Assembly: GCA_949126835.1 (NCBI GenBank)
Contig: OX421502.1
Location: 35,676,982 to 35,740,981, forward strand
Source of the DNA: Anisus vortex
Lineage: Eukaryota; Mollusca; Gastropoda; Planorbidae
DNA: 64,000 nt
Direction: 5' to 3'
In this document: positions 34,067 through 45,519 of the stretch, one piece after another
Layout of the letters: each line of letters opens with the position of its first letter
How positions within the stretch are numbered: the stretch's first letter is position 1
Notes under the pieces: generated by a model
The model's input: the letters and a program-made list of their open reading frames with translations, nothing else
Database searches by the model: none
Told to the model about the DNA's origin: nothing
Position numbers and translations under genes: made by a program

Positions 34067-34525
34067 CCATAGACTATAATATGCATGGACCGCTTGCTTT
34101 AGTTTTTTATGCTATTATCTTCTTTTTTTTTGTTGCAATTCCCGATTCTAAATGAAGTAATTCTTATACAAGTTCCGTTTTATCAAATCGCATTTTTTTC
34201 GACTTTAAATGAATACTTGTAGGCCTATTAATATATCATTGACTATAATAAGATGGACCGCATGCTCTATTTTTAGAGCTTATGTTCTTTTTCCGTGCGC
34301 ACACAACACTGATCTATAAATGTTTCCGCTCTGTACTACTTTCGATTTTAATTTTTCATTGAGAAAATCATAGCGATTAAATAAAACGGAACTTGCATAT
34401 CAATATTTTTTTTTCCCGTATAGCAATTACGCGGTTTAGAATCGGGAATTCCGAACATCAGTGTTTCAAGTCATCATATAGCAGAAATACTAAAGCAAGC
34501 GGTCCATGTATATTATAGTCTATGG
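34067..34525. mobile_element. MITE family 2, composite copy with CTAAA target duplication
   Basis: Outer ends CCATAGACTATAATA and TATTATAGTCTATGG are flanked by CTAAA on both sides (34062-34066 and 34526-34530). Inside are two family members in opposite orientation: a partial forward one at 34067 to about 34238, and a full-length reverse one from about 34241 (GACTATAATAAGATGGACCG) to 34525. The 459-bp unit is therefore a head-to-head composite that apparently moved, or was formed, within one target duplication. Confidence 0.8.
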
Positions 34526-34836
34526 CTAAACCAATCAGCCTTGTTGAGAAATTGGATAATTCCGCAAAGTACCAAGAGGCAGAGTGGACTAAATAAAAAA
34601 TGTGTAAGCTTGATGAAGGAGATGTACGTTTATCGTACCCCTTGACAACCAGCCACGGGTGTGATTTGCAACATCACACACACACATGTGAAGGCAGCCG
34701 TTAAAAATATAAAGAACATCACTCTATTGCTACAATAGCCTAGCATCCATTCGAGAACAAAAATATGTAAGAAATATGGAAGAAAAGGAAAAGAGAATCA
34801 AAGTCAAAGAGAAGTTTTTGCTCTATTCACCTAGAG

Positions 34837-35282
34837 CAGTGGTTCCCAACTGTCTAAATGCCGCGACCATTTAACACAGCTGCTCATTTTGTGGCGACCA
34901 CAACCAAAAAAATTATTTTCATCGCTACTTTATAACTGTAATTTGCTATTGTTGTTAACTGTTACTGTTATTAATTGTAATGTAAACTCTGATATGCAGG
35001 TAAATAGCTGATAAAGAACGGTGATTAATCACAAAAACAACATGTAACATGTCAGTGCTAAGGTACGAGACATTCTCGGGACAGTCTTTGCAATAGCACA
35101 AGGAAGATCATCTTCCACAACAAGTCTACTTCTAATAACCAAGAAGTTTAAAAAAATCAGTTTTGCAAAAATATTTTGTTGCAAATGGAAGAAGAAGACG
35201 CAACACAGTCAAATAGTATATCGACAATATATGTCTTAGGAGACCCCCCAAAGGGATCGCGACCCACAGGTTAGGAACTCTG
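34837..35282. mobile_element. Non-autonomous hAT element (446 bp)
   Basis: The left end is CAGTGGTTCCCAACTGTC and the right end, inverted, CAGAGTTCCTAACCTGTG. Flanks are ACCTAGAG (34829-34836) and ACCAAGAG (35283-35290), seven of eight bases equal. GCGACCA/GCGACCC motifs lie near both ends. CAGTGGTTCCCAAC-type termini are well known for hAT-derived repeats. Confidence 0.82.
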
Positions 35283-35399
35283 ACCAAGAGTATGGTGAGT
35301 TTCTTTTATTACTTAATACTCATTTAACACTGCATAAAACTTTTTGTTCTTACTAATAATATCAATTCTAAAGAAAAGTAAGCGTTTTCATACTATATT

Positions 35400-35790
35400 G
35401 GTCCATGTAGCAAGTTAAACAGGGTTCACAAGTCTCCCTGGCAGCAGAATGCAGGGGGATTTTGTATACAGAACAATGCACAGCCGCCCCCCCCCCCCCC
35501 TTAAATTTTTTTCATGTACCTACAGATCTTATTCAGAGACACTTTTATCTTATATATTGCAGACGCTCCTTTATAAAGAAGAATATTGCGTCTTACGCTC
35601 ATCCGTGGTCCAAGTCTAGTCTTTCATTTTTATTACTGTTTTAAATGATGTTGAGTTACTGGTTTTCCTGGTTTGTACAGATGTACAGGCAACCCATTCC
35701 ATGCCCGAATGCCACTCGGGAAGAAAGAGTACTTATTTGCATTTGTTTTCGCATAAGGGACAAGAAAAGTATTTTTATCCTTTTCTTGGT
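35400..35790. mobile_element. Dispersed repeat, probably LINE-derived fragments
   Basis: The GCAGACGCTCCTTTATAAAGAAGAATATTGCGTC region (about 35561-35596) recurs in diverged form at about 41319-41365 (inverted), 41720-41755 and 45106-45145. The segment from about 35680 (ACAGGCAACCCATTCCATGC .. GGGAAGAAAGAGTA) has an inverted diverged match at about 41265-41320. No coding motif was recognised; a poly-C run of 13 lies at about 35488-35500. Confidence 0.45.
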
Positions 35791-35799
35791 GTTAAAAGA

Positions 35800-36162
35800 A
35801 AATTATTTTCTTGTTTAATGGTGTTTGTGAAAAAGCTTAGGCCCACAAAACACAAATAATTCTTTTTCTACCACTCTTTTCTTTTTCCATATAACAAAGA
35901 TATTTTTTTAAGCCTAATGTGAATAAATGTCACACGTTTAAATTTCAATGTATTATTTAACGTTGATTTTACACATGTGCTATTTAGAGGCTTCAATAAG
36001 GCTGCACAAGATGAAGTTGTTTATAACATCTTGAAAATTTTAGCAAAATAATTCCCTTATACGTAATTAGATTTTTACAGCATTCAAATTTTTTTATTTC
36101 TCTTTATGTTTATCACAATAAATTTGAATGTCTTTGAAATTATATAAAAGGGCGTCTCTTGC
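35800..36162. other. AT-rich intergenic DNA, nothing recognised
   Basis: No gene, RNA or repeat family could be supported. Confidence 0.5.
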
Positions 36163-36165
36163 TTA

Positions 36166-36746
36166 TAGAGCATTTGCAATAGGCGTGGCTTAGGTTTCTA
36201 GGTCACGTAACTATGTAAATAGAAGCCATGATGGAGACATGGTGGAATAAAATTGTTCTTTACCATGTCTATTTTACACCCAAAATATAAAGAATTGGTT
36301 TCCATAAATCTTGTTATTTGATTGAGATACGAGTCCGTAGCAGTCCGTCCACAATGTAAATAAGATTTGAAGCTTTTATAGTTTTTCAATAGCTCTTGTG
36401 AAACATTGCAAAGCCTGACTTATGCAAAGCTTGACTTATACTTTACTTTAAATTAGTAAGTTAAGATAGGGAGATAGGCTAACTTTCGACATTTGACATC
36501 TTCAATAAAATATTCTGCCCTTACGGAAACTAATCAATCGACTGTTATTGGTATTAAATGTTTAGCTTTAAATGTTAATTTTCATCGCATGACAGTGTTT
36601 TATATATTTGTACGTCATATTGTTGAAATGATAATATTTAAAAATAAAACCTTCTTAAGCATATAGTAGTACGGCTGCCATTTGTCACAACTAGACAAAT
36701 TAAACAAACAACACGGGGTTTTTGTCACGTGATTGCAAATGCTCTA
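36166..36746. mobile_element. MITE family 1 relative with TTA target duplication (581 bp)
   Basis: Terminal inverted repeats TAGAGCATTTGCAAT (36166-36180) and ATTGCAAATGCTCTA (36732-36746) are perfect over 15 bp and flanked by TTA on both sides (36163-36165, 36747-36749). A 3-bp TWA duplication is the habit of PIF/Harbinger elements. The subterminal GGCGTGGCTTAGGTTT is shared with the copies at 37512 and 43730, while the middle is different. No transposase sequence. Confidence 0.8.
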
Positions 36747-37219
36747 TTATTTCATTGCCGTCATATCCCAGCATGCAACCCCGCAGACGAGAGAACATTA
36801 TTTGTAACTTGTAGGCCTAATTTGCTCAAATATTCAGAAAATGCCTGCTTGTATATTTGGAAACTATTGTGTAGGTTAGGCATCTACTTAGATCAATTTC
36901 ATACATCGAGATGTTTTCTTATATTTAACTGAAACACGCAAGGTCAGACAATAGATAGGATTTTAAACCCATTGAAAAAAACAATAATTGTCCACATTTT
37001 TTAATCCAATTTGGTTTTAACCAGGAAAATCTGCAATTTAAGTCCTTATCAATATGCAAGACTAAAATCCAATCATGGATAGGCGTAAGACGCAATATTT
37101 CTCTATATTTTAAGGGCGCCAGAAAATATTAGATAAGTGGTCTGAAAGGAATAGTTCTTACAAATAAAAATGTGTTGTACGATATATTTTGTCTGATCTT
37201 TTGTAGTACAGTGTAGGTA

Positions 37220-37430
37220 TGTTTCGCAATGAACACCCAGTTCTGCTGACTCCTCGCTTCTGGGGGTGCTCCGTTTCTCTGTGATGACCGTTGGCCTGAG
37301 AGCCTTCTCAATATCTGGCCCGAAAGTATGGAATCTACTCCCCATCCAACTCAGGCAGACAAGTTCTATCATCACTTGAAAAAACACCTTGAAAACACAT
37401 TATTTTATTTACCTTCGTTTAATTTTTTTT
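37220..37430 (+). pseudogene. LINE ORF2 C-terminal fragment
   Basis: Translation gives VGLRAFSISGPKVWNLLPIQLRQ and, after a frameshift near 37375, HHLKKHLENTLF. The AFS..GPKVWN.LP..LR motif with a following FKKHLKTHLF-like tail is the C-terminus of CR1/I-like LINE proteins. Broken by the frameshift and 5' truncated. Confidence 0.7.
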
Positions 37431-37511
37431 CAGGCTTATTGTTTTACTTGTATATTAAGTCGGTTCATACTAAATTTATTTGTTTTGTTTATAAAGTTTT
37501 GAGATTATCAA

Positions 37512-37986
37512 TAGAGCGTTCTCGGTGGGCATGGCTTAGGTTTTTAGTGACGCATTTGTGTAAATATAAGAACCCACTTGAGGTACAAACGTAACGTGGT
37601 GAAAGTGAAGTTGTTCTTTATCATGCAAAATTCACATCTGAATATTGGCTATCCTACTCAAAAATAAGGAGGTAAATAGTAGTACTGTATGTGATTAGGC
37701 TAGGGCCGGCTAGACCTATTTACACTTTTAATTTCACTTTATAGGCCTACACCTTTAATGTTTCGCAGGCTAGGCTACGGTGTCAAGTGATAGTGTTGGT
37801 GAATAGGCTATCTAGTCAAGTAACTAATAGGCTCACATCGTCTATGATCTATGTCTATGATAATAATAAAATAGCCTATTTTATTTAACATACATAATAC
37901 AGCTTAAATCTTAATAAGACTTAAAACACAACACATCATTTAAAAAAAGCTCGAGCCCATATGAAACTTTATTAATACAGCGGCCT
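37512..37986 (+). mobile_element. MITE family 1, copy 2 (3' truncated)
   Basis: Starts with TAGAGCGTTCTCGGTGGGCA and matches 2747-3215 closely; it stops matching after CAGCGGCC, before the right terminal repeat. The 43157-43730 copy shows what the missing right end looks like. Confidence 0.8.
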
Positions 37987-38125
37987 CTATTACTTGATGC
38001 TCAATGATAAATGCACTCTGAGCTTAAATTATGTTTGTTAGTAGCGCTAGACAAATATAATTATTATTATATCTATTATTATTATTAATTTTAAAAGTTT
38101 GACATACAAAAGAGATTACGTACAG

Positions 38126-38395
38126 TCAAAGACTATAATGTTTCTATATTTGATGACTCTAAGAACTTCTTTGGAATTCCCTATTACCATTTGTATTGTA
38201 CACTTCCGTTGTATGTAATCGCTATGATTTTCTCAATGAACAATTTAAATTGAACTCAAATGTTGTATTGTATGCAGTGGAAATTTTTAGGCAAACGTAG
38301 GCGCGTAGAAGTAATTTAAGACAGCCTTATTGGCTGCACACGGAAAAAAAGAACATAAAAAAAAAGCAAGCGGTTCCTCTTATTATAATCTTTGG
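38126..38395 (+). mobile_element. MITE family 2, copy 4
   Basis: The left end is TCAAAGACTATAAT and the right end TTATTATAATCTTTGG, with the family core TCAATGAACAATTTAAATTG and TAAGACAGCCTTATTGGCTG. Flanks are TACAG (38121-38125) and TATAG (38396-38400), four of five equal, consistent with a 5-bp target duplication. Confidence 0.72.
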
Positions 38396-38690
38396 TATAG
38401 TATATAACAGGAAACTAAGTCGTCCCCTAGTGGGATTACATGACTTCAATAATTCCATGCTGCGCAAAATACTGAACGACTATCTAACCCAACTATTAAG
38501 CAAATCTGTCGCTGTTGTAGCCGTATTTATATCTGTGTTCGGTCCATGCATAAAATTGTCCATTCTTCCTAGCCTCACATAATCCAAAAGTAATTAACTT
38601 CCTTTTCAACGTAACAATAATTAAATGCTTATTTTATTAACACATTAAATTCTGATTTAGAAATACAACACAAAAACAACCTGTTACAAT

Positions 38691-41226
38691 CAGGGCCGGA
38701 TTTAGACTTGATGGGGCCCTAAGCTATTTGAGATATGGGGCCCTTTATAAGTCCAGAATTATATGTTAGTGCAAAATATGATTTTCGGATACATAGAGGG
38801 TTAAAATGAAATACAATTAAGAAGTATTGCCTATAGTTAGTGAAATAATACATTTTTTTTACATTTTTATTCATTCATAACAAACTTAAAATGCAAACTC
38901 TGGTAAAAAGAAAAAAAATTCTTTTAAAAGGAATAATTTATAAAGACTTATTATCTAAAATATTTTCTTTCTTGCTTTTGCCAGAGCAAAGTCACTGATG
39001 ACATCATCAAATGATAAACTGCGTAGTTTGTCGCTTTCTATGCACATGAGACTGAGGGAACATAATTTATCTTGAGTCATTGTTGTTCTAAATTCATTTT
39101 TTTTCCTCTTCAAGTGAGAAAAAGATCTTTCTCCAGAGCAATTTGCAACCATCATACTAAGAAACACTTAAAATCGCTTCTGGATTAGGGAATGCTGATT
39201 GGACACGATCAATAAATATTACCCTGAACCATAGGCTTGACTATGTCTAACATATTGATGAAAATTCTTGACTTCTCCAACAAGATTCATTTCCACATCT
39301 TCAGGGTATGTTTGGCATAAAGCACTAATTCCTTCACGAATATCTTCTTCAGTAGCTTCTAATTTGTTAAAGACTGAAACATTTTTTCGCAGCATCATTG
39401 TATACTGAGGCCCTCTGTGCCCGACTTGACTCTAATGCAGCCATCTTTGGTATAAATATTTTGATTCTGAACTTGTCTCTTGGCTCAAGGTTCTCTATAG
39501 CATCATCTTCATCATCGTTGATACGCCTTCTTCTATATCTGCTTTTCTTGTAATCAACATCAGACAATTTTTCCTTTGCTTTTCTTTTCAAAATGATCAA
39601 ACATATCCCTGGAACCTTTAACAAAATCCGCAAGTGAAGCGTATAATTTCCTACATATTTCTAGACTAATTTGGGGGCCTTGCACTGATTGACTAGTCTT
39701 GTGAAATTCATCCAGCAAGTAACTCCACAAATATAACATTACCATACATTCAAACTCCTCCATTTTATTCAAAATGTTTATGGCTTGATTTCTTGTTTCG
39801 CCTTTCTCTGTAATGCAGCAATTATTTCATCATAACTATCAAGTAAGCTTATTGCACTTGTGGCCATTGAATGTGCTTCCCATCTAATCTTTGACAAAGA
39901 CTTTGGAAATTTTGAATCATCTTTGAAGAATGACAACAGTACTGCCCATCTATGTATAGATGATGAAAAAATAAATATATTTCTTGAAAAATTCCCCAAA
40001 AGTTTATTGCTGTTCTACCAACAAGATTCAGGGATTGACCAAAACATTGAGTATACATAGGTTACATAGCATACTTGTTAATCTTCAATATTATTTCTTG
40101 CATTCCCTTGTATTTGCCAGACATATTGGCATCATTATCATATGACTGGCCTCGACACTTACTAAAAATATTTTTTGCATTCACTTGTAAGGTAGTTGTG
40201 CACCATCTTAGACATACTTTCCCCTGTGTGGCAACCTATCTCAGGGAAAGTTAGAAAACGTTCAATAGGGACCCCATCATCTGGTGAAACATACCTCACA
40301 ATAATTTGAATAACAGTGGGCTGATCAATATGGGGCCAGTCTGGAGTGGAATCTACAGAGAGACTGAAGTACCCTGTAGTTCTTAAATCATCTTTATACT
40401 TAAGCCGTTAAATGTGATTTTGCTTTAATGTAATCGAATATACAGTCACAACGTTAATTCAGTTGCATTCGCGAAAATACTATGAAGAAATCAATACCAA
40501 TTATAATCGTTGTCATTTTGGCAATGAAAAAGTTTAGTCTTGTTGAAAATATTTACGAAAAATGCTGCTTTTTTAATTAATCAAAGTCATAGGCCTAAAA
40601 CGAAACATAGTCAATTATTTAGGTCAATGGCAGCATTTACAATTATTTTTTTAGTTTTGTAGGCCTTAACATCTTTGTTCTTCTTTTTAAAAAGGGGGCC
40701 ATTAAGGTTAATCAAGCTAAATAGTAGAAACCAGGATTGTGGGGGCCTTTGTTGGACTGGAGCGCTTAAAATTGTAAGGGAATAAATAAATTTTATATTA
40801 TATTTTCAACGAAAGAATGGGGATGTTACTAAAAAAATTCTTTTTGTGATGTGTGGGGGCCCCTGTTCCAATGGAACATGTGGAACATGCCTAAATACGC
40901 CACTGGTAGAAACTTAGAGATGTCAAGTGCTATCGATAATAGATATATCGGTATCCACTATCGAAAACAAACGCTAAATAGAAAAAACTAAAACACATTA
41001 TTTTTAAAACTACACAATTTTATCTTATTTTAAATCTTTTTGAAAACAATTGGGTGAAGAGTATGGGATGTTCCGGACGTGCGGCATTGGGACAAATAAT
41101 GCTGCAGTATATTTAAGTAGCCTATATTATGACAATTGCTCACTCGGACAATTTTTTTGGGGGGCCCCCAAATCAGTGGGGGCCCTAAGCTATAGCTTGT
41201 CTAGCTTATAGGTAAATCCGGCCCTG
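38691..41226 (-). mobile_element. hAT element 2 with perfect 8-bp target duplication
   Basis: Begins CAGGGCCGGATTTAGACTTG and ends with the inverted CAGGGCCGGATTTACC. Flanks are GTTACAAT on both sides (38683-38690 and 41227-41234). TIR plus 8-bp duplication identify a hAT transposon. The minus strand encodes a degenerate transposase of the DUF4371 type. GGGGCCC(T)-rich subterminal sequences occur at both ends, and again near 40850. Confidence 0.93.
38955..40420 (-). pseudogene. hAT transposase (DUF4371 type) of element 2, degenerate
   Basis: Ordered blocks on the minus strand: around 40070-40250, translation shows FPEIGCHTGESMSKM and CRGQSYDNDANMSGKYKGMQ; the 40058-39849 frame has CFGQSLNLVGRTAIN; the 39999-39778 frame KDDSKFPKSLSKIRWEAHS; the 39772-39367 frames cover the middle and acidic linker; the 39167-38955 frame is the dimerisation end VANCSGERSFSHLKRKKNE with LMCIESDKLRSL. 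Frameshifts separate the blocks, so no intact enzyme is encoded. The N-terminal zinc finger was not found. Confidence 0.85.
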
Positions 41227-42590
41227 GTTACAATGCTCAGATAAGCATAAGGAAAAAAACAATATTCTTATCCCTTATGCGAGAGCAAATGCATATAAAT
41301 ACTCTTTCGAATGTGCATAGGACGCAATAATATTTTAAAGAGGAAGCGTCTGTAATGTTTAAGATAATATACACAACAACTTGCAATGCTTTGATAATAC
41401 ATTGGATTCCAAATAATATTCCCTACTTTATTTCTCTCCATACTTCCCTACTCTCATCAAATCCAATGTTCTCCTCTCAAACAGAAACCTTTCATCGGAA
41501 CTCAACAATCACCTCTCAAGGTCTATCTTCAAGGCCTTACTCTCTTTTCTTCCATTATGCACCCCTCCCCTTTTCTCTGGTCTTCAGCCTACAACTCACT
41601 GACCACTATCTCGTCTCCTCTTACATTATACATCTATACACCCTTCCCACTTGCCAAGAAAAATTTATATACTTAAAAACATACAATTTAAATGCTAAAT
41701 AACTTATCTTATATATTACAGACTAATATAGACACGTCTTCTATAAAGAATATTATTAACTTAGAATTATACTAAATATATGCATCTTCTACCAATTTAT
41801 TAATAAATTAATTTATATAACAAAAAACTAAAAACAATGCAAAAAAAGACCAGCAGGTTCATTACAGTTTAATATTCAAACCTAACATGTGTGGCACTAA
41901 TAGTTAAATAACTTACTTTAGAAATGTTTAAACAGCCAAGTAGTAGGTCAATTTATACTTAACTAAGTTAATACACCTGGCATTCATTCTTTTAATAGTA
42001 CGGAAATCTAATAGTATAATAATATATTTAGAAAGAACAAACACATTTCCAAATGCAAGTACTAATTCTAAAAACAATATACTATTTTCCCGAATATCAC
42101 CTGGGTATTGAATGTGTTGCCCAGCAAACAAGAGAAAACATATAACAGATATTACATATTATAAAACATATATTAAAAATGCAAAGGTTTAAACCATACA
42201 AAAGCATTGGAGAGCATTAAAATTGTATACAGAATGAGAGCTTGCAAGATAAAAGAAAATATTTTTATAAGTATAATTAAATAAAAGCTGCATCTTATCT
42301 AAAACTATGAATAAGCCTGCATGCATGCATATAATTATATTGTGTATTGCACGTTATTATTGTTTTTCAATATTGCAATTATATGTACTTAAGTTAAATT
42401 TGCACATTATGATCAAATTATATTGTGTGTATGTGTACAATACTACCCTTAATACTAATTTGTACTTCAATATAAAACGTCTAACTAAAATACTACCCGT
42501 AATACTTGCGAATAATTTTAAAGACATCTAGTAAAAGTATCTTGGAATTTTCCTTAAGTAATGTAAAGCACCCTTCGGACCAAATTGATC
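41227..42590. other. Intergenic DNA with scraps of dispersed repeats
   Basis: About 41265-41370 is an inverted, diverged match to 35560-35770. A pyrimidine-rich stretch follows at about 41420-41680 with a 115-codon frame at 41355-41702 that resembles nothing known and is compositionally biased. The remainder to 42590 is AT-rich without recognisable features. Confidence 0.45.
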
Positions 42591-42830
42591 ATAGGGCCGG
42601 TGAAGCAGCGTTCACCAATTTCTGTGGCCACTGCATACTAGGGGATTTGTGGCCAGCACAATGCCCAGCCGCCTTTACTATACTACCCCAAATAATTTCA
42701 GGTACCCATCAGAGATTTGGTAGACTCAGGGAAACCCTCAAGTCCCGGGAAAAAATACTATCCTCTAGACGGATTCGAACCCAGAACCTTCAGATCGCCA
42801 GTCGAATGCGCTATCGCTCGGCCACCGTGG
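42591..42830 (-). mobile_element. tRNA-derived SINE, copy 2 (best preserved)
   Basis: Read on the minus strand it starts CCACGGTGGCCGAGCGATAG (tRNA-like 5' end with A box GTGGCCGAGCG), continues to the B box GGTTCGAATCC and then a tRNA-unrelated body that ends at CGGCCCTAT. The body matches 23974-24214 and 46848-46996. RNA polymerase III boxes and the head-body layout define a SINE. The 128-codon plus-strand frame across it is not a gene. Confidence 0.82.
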
Positions 42831-43156
42831 TTTCTTACATTACATTGATGTTTAGCCATCGGCGGAGCCAGGTTTTTGACGTTAGGGATTAGCGAACTTT
42901 TAAGCAATTTTCCCAGATTAACAGAAGCTCTAAGAATTCTTATGTATCAAGTGTTACAAGAAATACCCCGTACCTCGGTTCAGTTTATATTTTACCTTCC
43001 ACGATTCTATGCAGAGGAACTATTAGTGCTTGATAATTCTGTATAATTGGTTGCTTCTATTTCTTATTATTTCCTGGTTGCACATCTAGTATGGCAAAGT
43101 ATTTGTTAAAATCAACACGAACGCTTCTCTAGGACTACATTGTTCTTCATTTACTA
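42831..43156. other. Intergenic DNA, nothing recognised
   Basis: Short stretch between the SINE and the inverted MITE. It includes ATCGGCGGAGCCAGG at about 42858, which resembles a hAT-type MITE end (GGCGGAGCCAGG), but no partner end was found. Confidence 0.35.
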
Positions 43157-43730
43157 TAGGGCGTTTGCAATCACGTGACAAAAAGCACGTGATTTGTGTT
43201 TACTTTCTGTAATGGTGTACAAGTAATAATGGCCGCTGTATTAGTAAAGTTTCACATAGGCTCGAGCTTTTTTTTAAATGATGTGTTGTGTTTTAAGTCT
43301 TATTAAGATTTAAGCTGTATTATGTATGTTAAATAAAAAAGGCTATTTTATTATTATCATAGACATAGATCATAGACGATGTGAGCCTATTAGTGACTTG
43401 ACTAGATAGCCTATCCATCAACACTATCACTTGACATCGTAGACTAGCCTACGAAACATTAAAAGTGTAGGCCTATAAAGTGAAATTGAAAGTGTAAATA
43501 GGTCTAGCCGGCCCAAGCCTAATCACATTAATCAATTAATCTACAGTACTACTATTTACCTCCTTATTTTTTAGTAGGATAGCCAATATTCAGATGTGAA
43601 TTTTGCATGATAAAGAGCAACTTCACTTTCACCACGTTACATTTGTACCTCAAGTGGGTTCTTATATTTACACAAATACGTCACTAAAAATAGAGTAAAA
43701 ACCTAAGTCACGCCCACCGAGAACGCTCTA
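43157..43730 (-). mobile_element. MITE family 1, copy 3, inverted, both ends present
   Basis: Full-length inverted copy (574 bp) of the 2747 and 37512 elements. Ends are TAGGGCGTTTGCAATCACGT on the left and the inverted TAGAGCGTTCTCGGTGGGC on the right, sharing TAG(G/A)GCGTT. Flanking triplets are CTA and TTG, so a TWA duplication is not preserved here. Confidence 0.8.
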
Positions 43731-43859
43731 TTGAAAGACAAGTTAAAATGGCAGAAGAAACGTATGGAGCATTTCTAGAGATTCCAAAATTTAAATTAGT
43801 TTTTACATTTTAACTTTTTGTGTCTCTGTTGTTTCAAATACAAACCAGCCTCTAGGTTA

Positions 43860-44757
43860 CCTTAAAACTTTTTTCAGTCAGCTGTTAGAAGACATGGATA
43901 GTCAGTTCGCCGATGTTCCATTCTACACAGCAGTCCGTTGGTTGTCGTGTCACATAATGCTGAAAAGATTTTAATTGCTTAGACCAGAAATTACTTTATT
44001 TTTGGAGATGAACGGTAAAAACACAGATAAAAAAAAGATGAAAGTTGGATCCAGGATCTAACGTTTGCTGTGGACATTACTGCACATTTAAGTGATCTTA
44101 ATTTGAAATTACAAGGCAAAAACAAACTCATCACTCAGTTGTACGACGACATCAAGAGTTTCATTACAAAACGAAGTTTATGGAAGACACAGTTGTCACG
44201 TGAAAATTTAGTTCATTTTCCTAACTGCAAGGACGTCGAAAACCAGGCCAATGCTGAATCTGTACTTACCTTTGCTAAATATAAGAGTCACATAGAGTTA
44301 TTGTCAAAAGAGTTCCAGGTAAGGTTGAATGATATATCATCATTTTGCATTATTCTCGGCACCATTCAACTTTGATGTTGTCAAAGCAGAGCGAAACTTG
44401 CAGATGGAGCTATTAGAAATGCAGTCTGATTCTACATTCAAAGCAAAGTATCTAAAAGTCGGATACCTGGCATCTATTCATACCTTCCTGAAAAGTTTAC
44501 AAACTTCAGAAAGTTTTCAACTACGATTATCGTAATGTTCGGTTCCACCTATGTGTGTGAACAGTTATTTTCTTTCATGAAATTAACAACAAATTCTCAG
44601 AGAACAAGGCTGACCGATGAACACCTGTCATCCCTGATGAAGGTCGGAACTGCAAATACATTTCAGCCAGATATACAAAAAATTGTCATGAAAAAGATGC
44701 AACAAAGCTCAGGACAAAACACTTATTACAGTGTAAAAATGATTGAATGTTCTTAAA
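43860..44757 (+). pseudogene. hAT transposase fragment (BED/GTF2IRD2-like type)
   Basis: Plus-strand blocks: near 43878 DMDSQFADVPFYTAVRWLSC, then 44070-44375 (DITAHLSDLNLKLQGKNKLITQLYDDIKSF and the following coil), 44329-44535 (AERNLQMELLEMQSDSTFKAKY) and 44535-44756, the C-terminal dimerisation region (FGSTYVCEQLFSFMKLTTNSQRTRLTDEHL). This series matches the C-terminal half of hAT transposases related to vertebrate GTF2IRD2- and ZBED-like proteins. An in-frame stop near 43970 and two frame changes show that it is broken. No terminal repeats were identified. Confidence 0.82.
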
Positions 44758-45519
44758 TAAATGTTGGATTACAATTGCTATATTTGGCGTTGTGGGGCGT
44801 TAGCTTAATAAAGCCGTTGTAGTAGGCGTGCAAATTAATTGAATATAATTCAATTAGATGACAGTGTTTCTCAGATTTGTTGGTGTGGCCGCCGGTATAC
44901 TCCGGTATCTTATGCTGCTCATGATGCTTTATGAGTTTGTCACGCCTGGTTTAGAGAACATCATATTCCTTTATAATTATTGCCTTGCTTTTGCCAAAAT
45001 ACCAGACCCGACAGTTTTGTCATTAAACAAACTGAATTTTGTAAGAAATAGTTATTCCTCTTATTTTCTTTTTAATTTTGTGTCGCTATCTTTATCTTAT
45101 ACGTTTACAGACGCTCCTTCTAGATAGAAGATTATTACGTCCACCAGACCCAAAACTTCTGCAGGGCGGCAGGGATCGGTCGGCGGCATGGCTAGAACCT
45201 GGTTTCTCGTGGTTGACAGTCGGGTGAACTAGCCGCAGGATCTGCCAGCAAAATCCCTGCAATTTTTTTTTACATCATTCTACGTATTATACAGACAAGC
45301 AGAAACATGCTGAAGCCAATATGCTGAAAATCATATTATTAGCTATTGTTGAGTAAACTTTTCAATTAGTCTAATATTTTAATATCACTTTCCAATTTTT
45401 TTTAATACCCAGTTCGTAGTTTCTTAATGACGCCCAAATTGAGAGAGTTTCAATCTAATCTTTATGAACCAGTATGACGAGGAAACTAGTTCAACTGCTA
45501 CGGGTGATGATCTGCTAGG
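44758..45519. other. Intergenic DNA with repeat scraps
   Basis: A 89-codon frame at 44858-45127 has no recognisable motif. About 45106-45260 holds another diverged copy of the CAGACGCTCCTTCT..GATTATTACGTC motif and a GC-rich stretch (GGGCGGCAGGGATCGGTCGG) that looks like a piece of a dispersed repeat. Confidence 0.4.

Noticed and set aside
35462..35644. 60-codon frame starting near a poly-C run
   Set aside because: Short, compositionally biased and overlapping a dispersed repeat; no recognisable motif.
41355..41702. 115-codon plus-strand frame
   Set aside because: Pyrimidine-rich sequence with no domain, signal or splice context; considered chance.
42506..42892. 128-codon plus-strand frame
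   Set aside because: It is the reverse of a tRNA-derived SINE.
44858..45127. 89-codon plus-strand frame with hydrophobic stretches
   Set aside because: Lies between transposon remnants, has no recognisable family and ends in a dispersed repeat motif.
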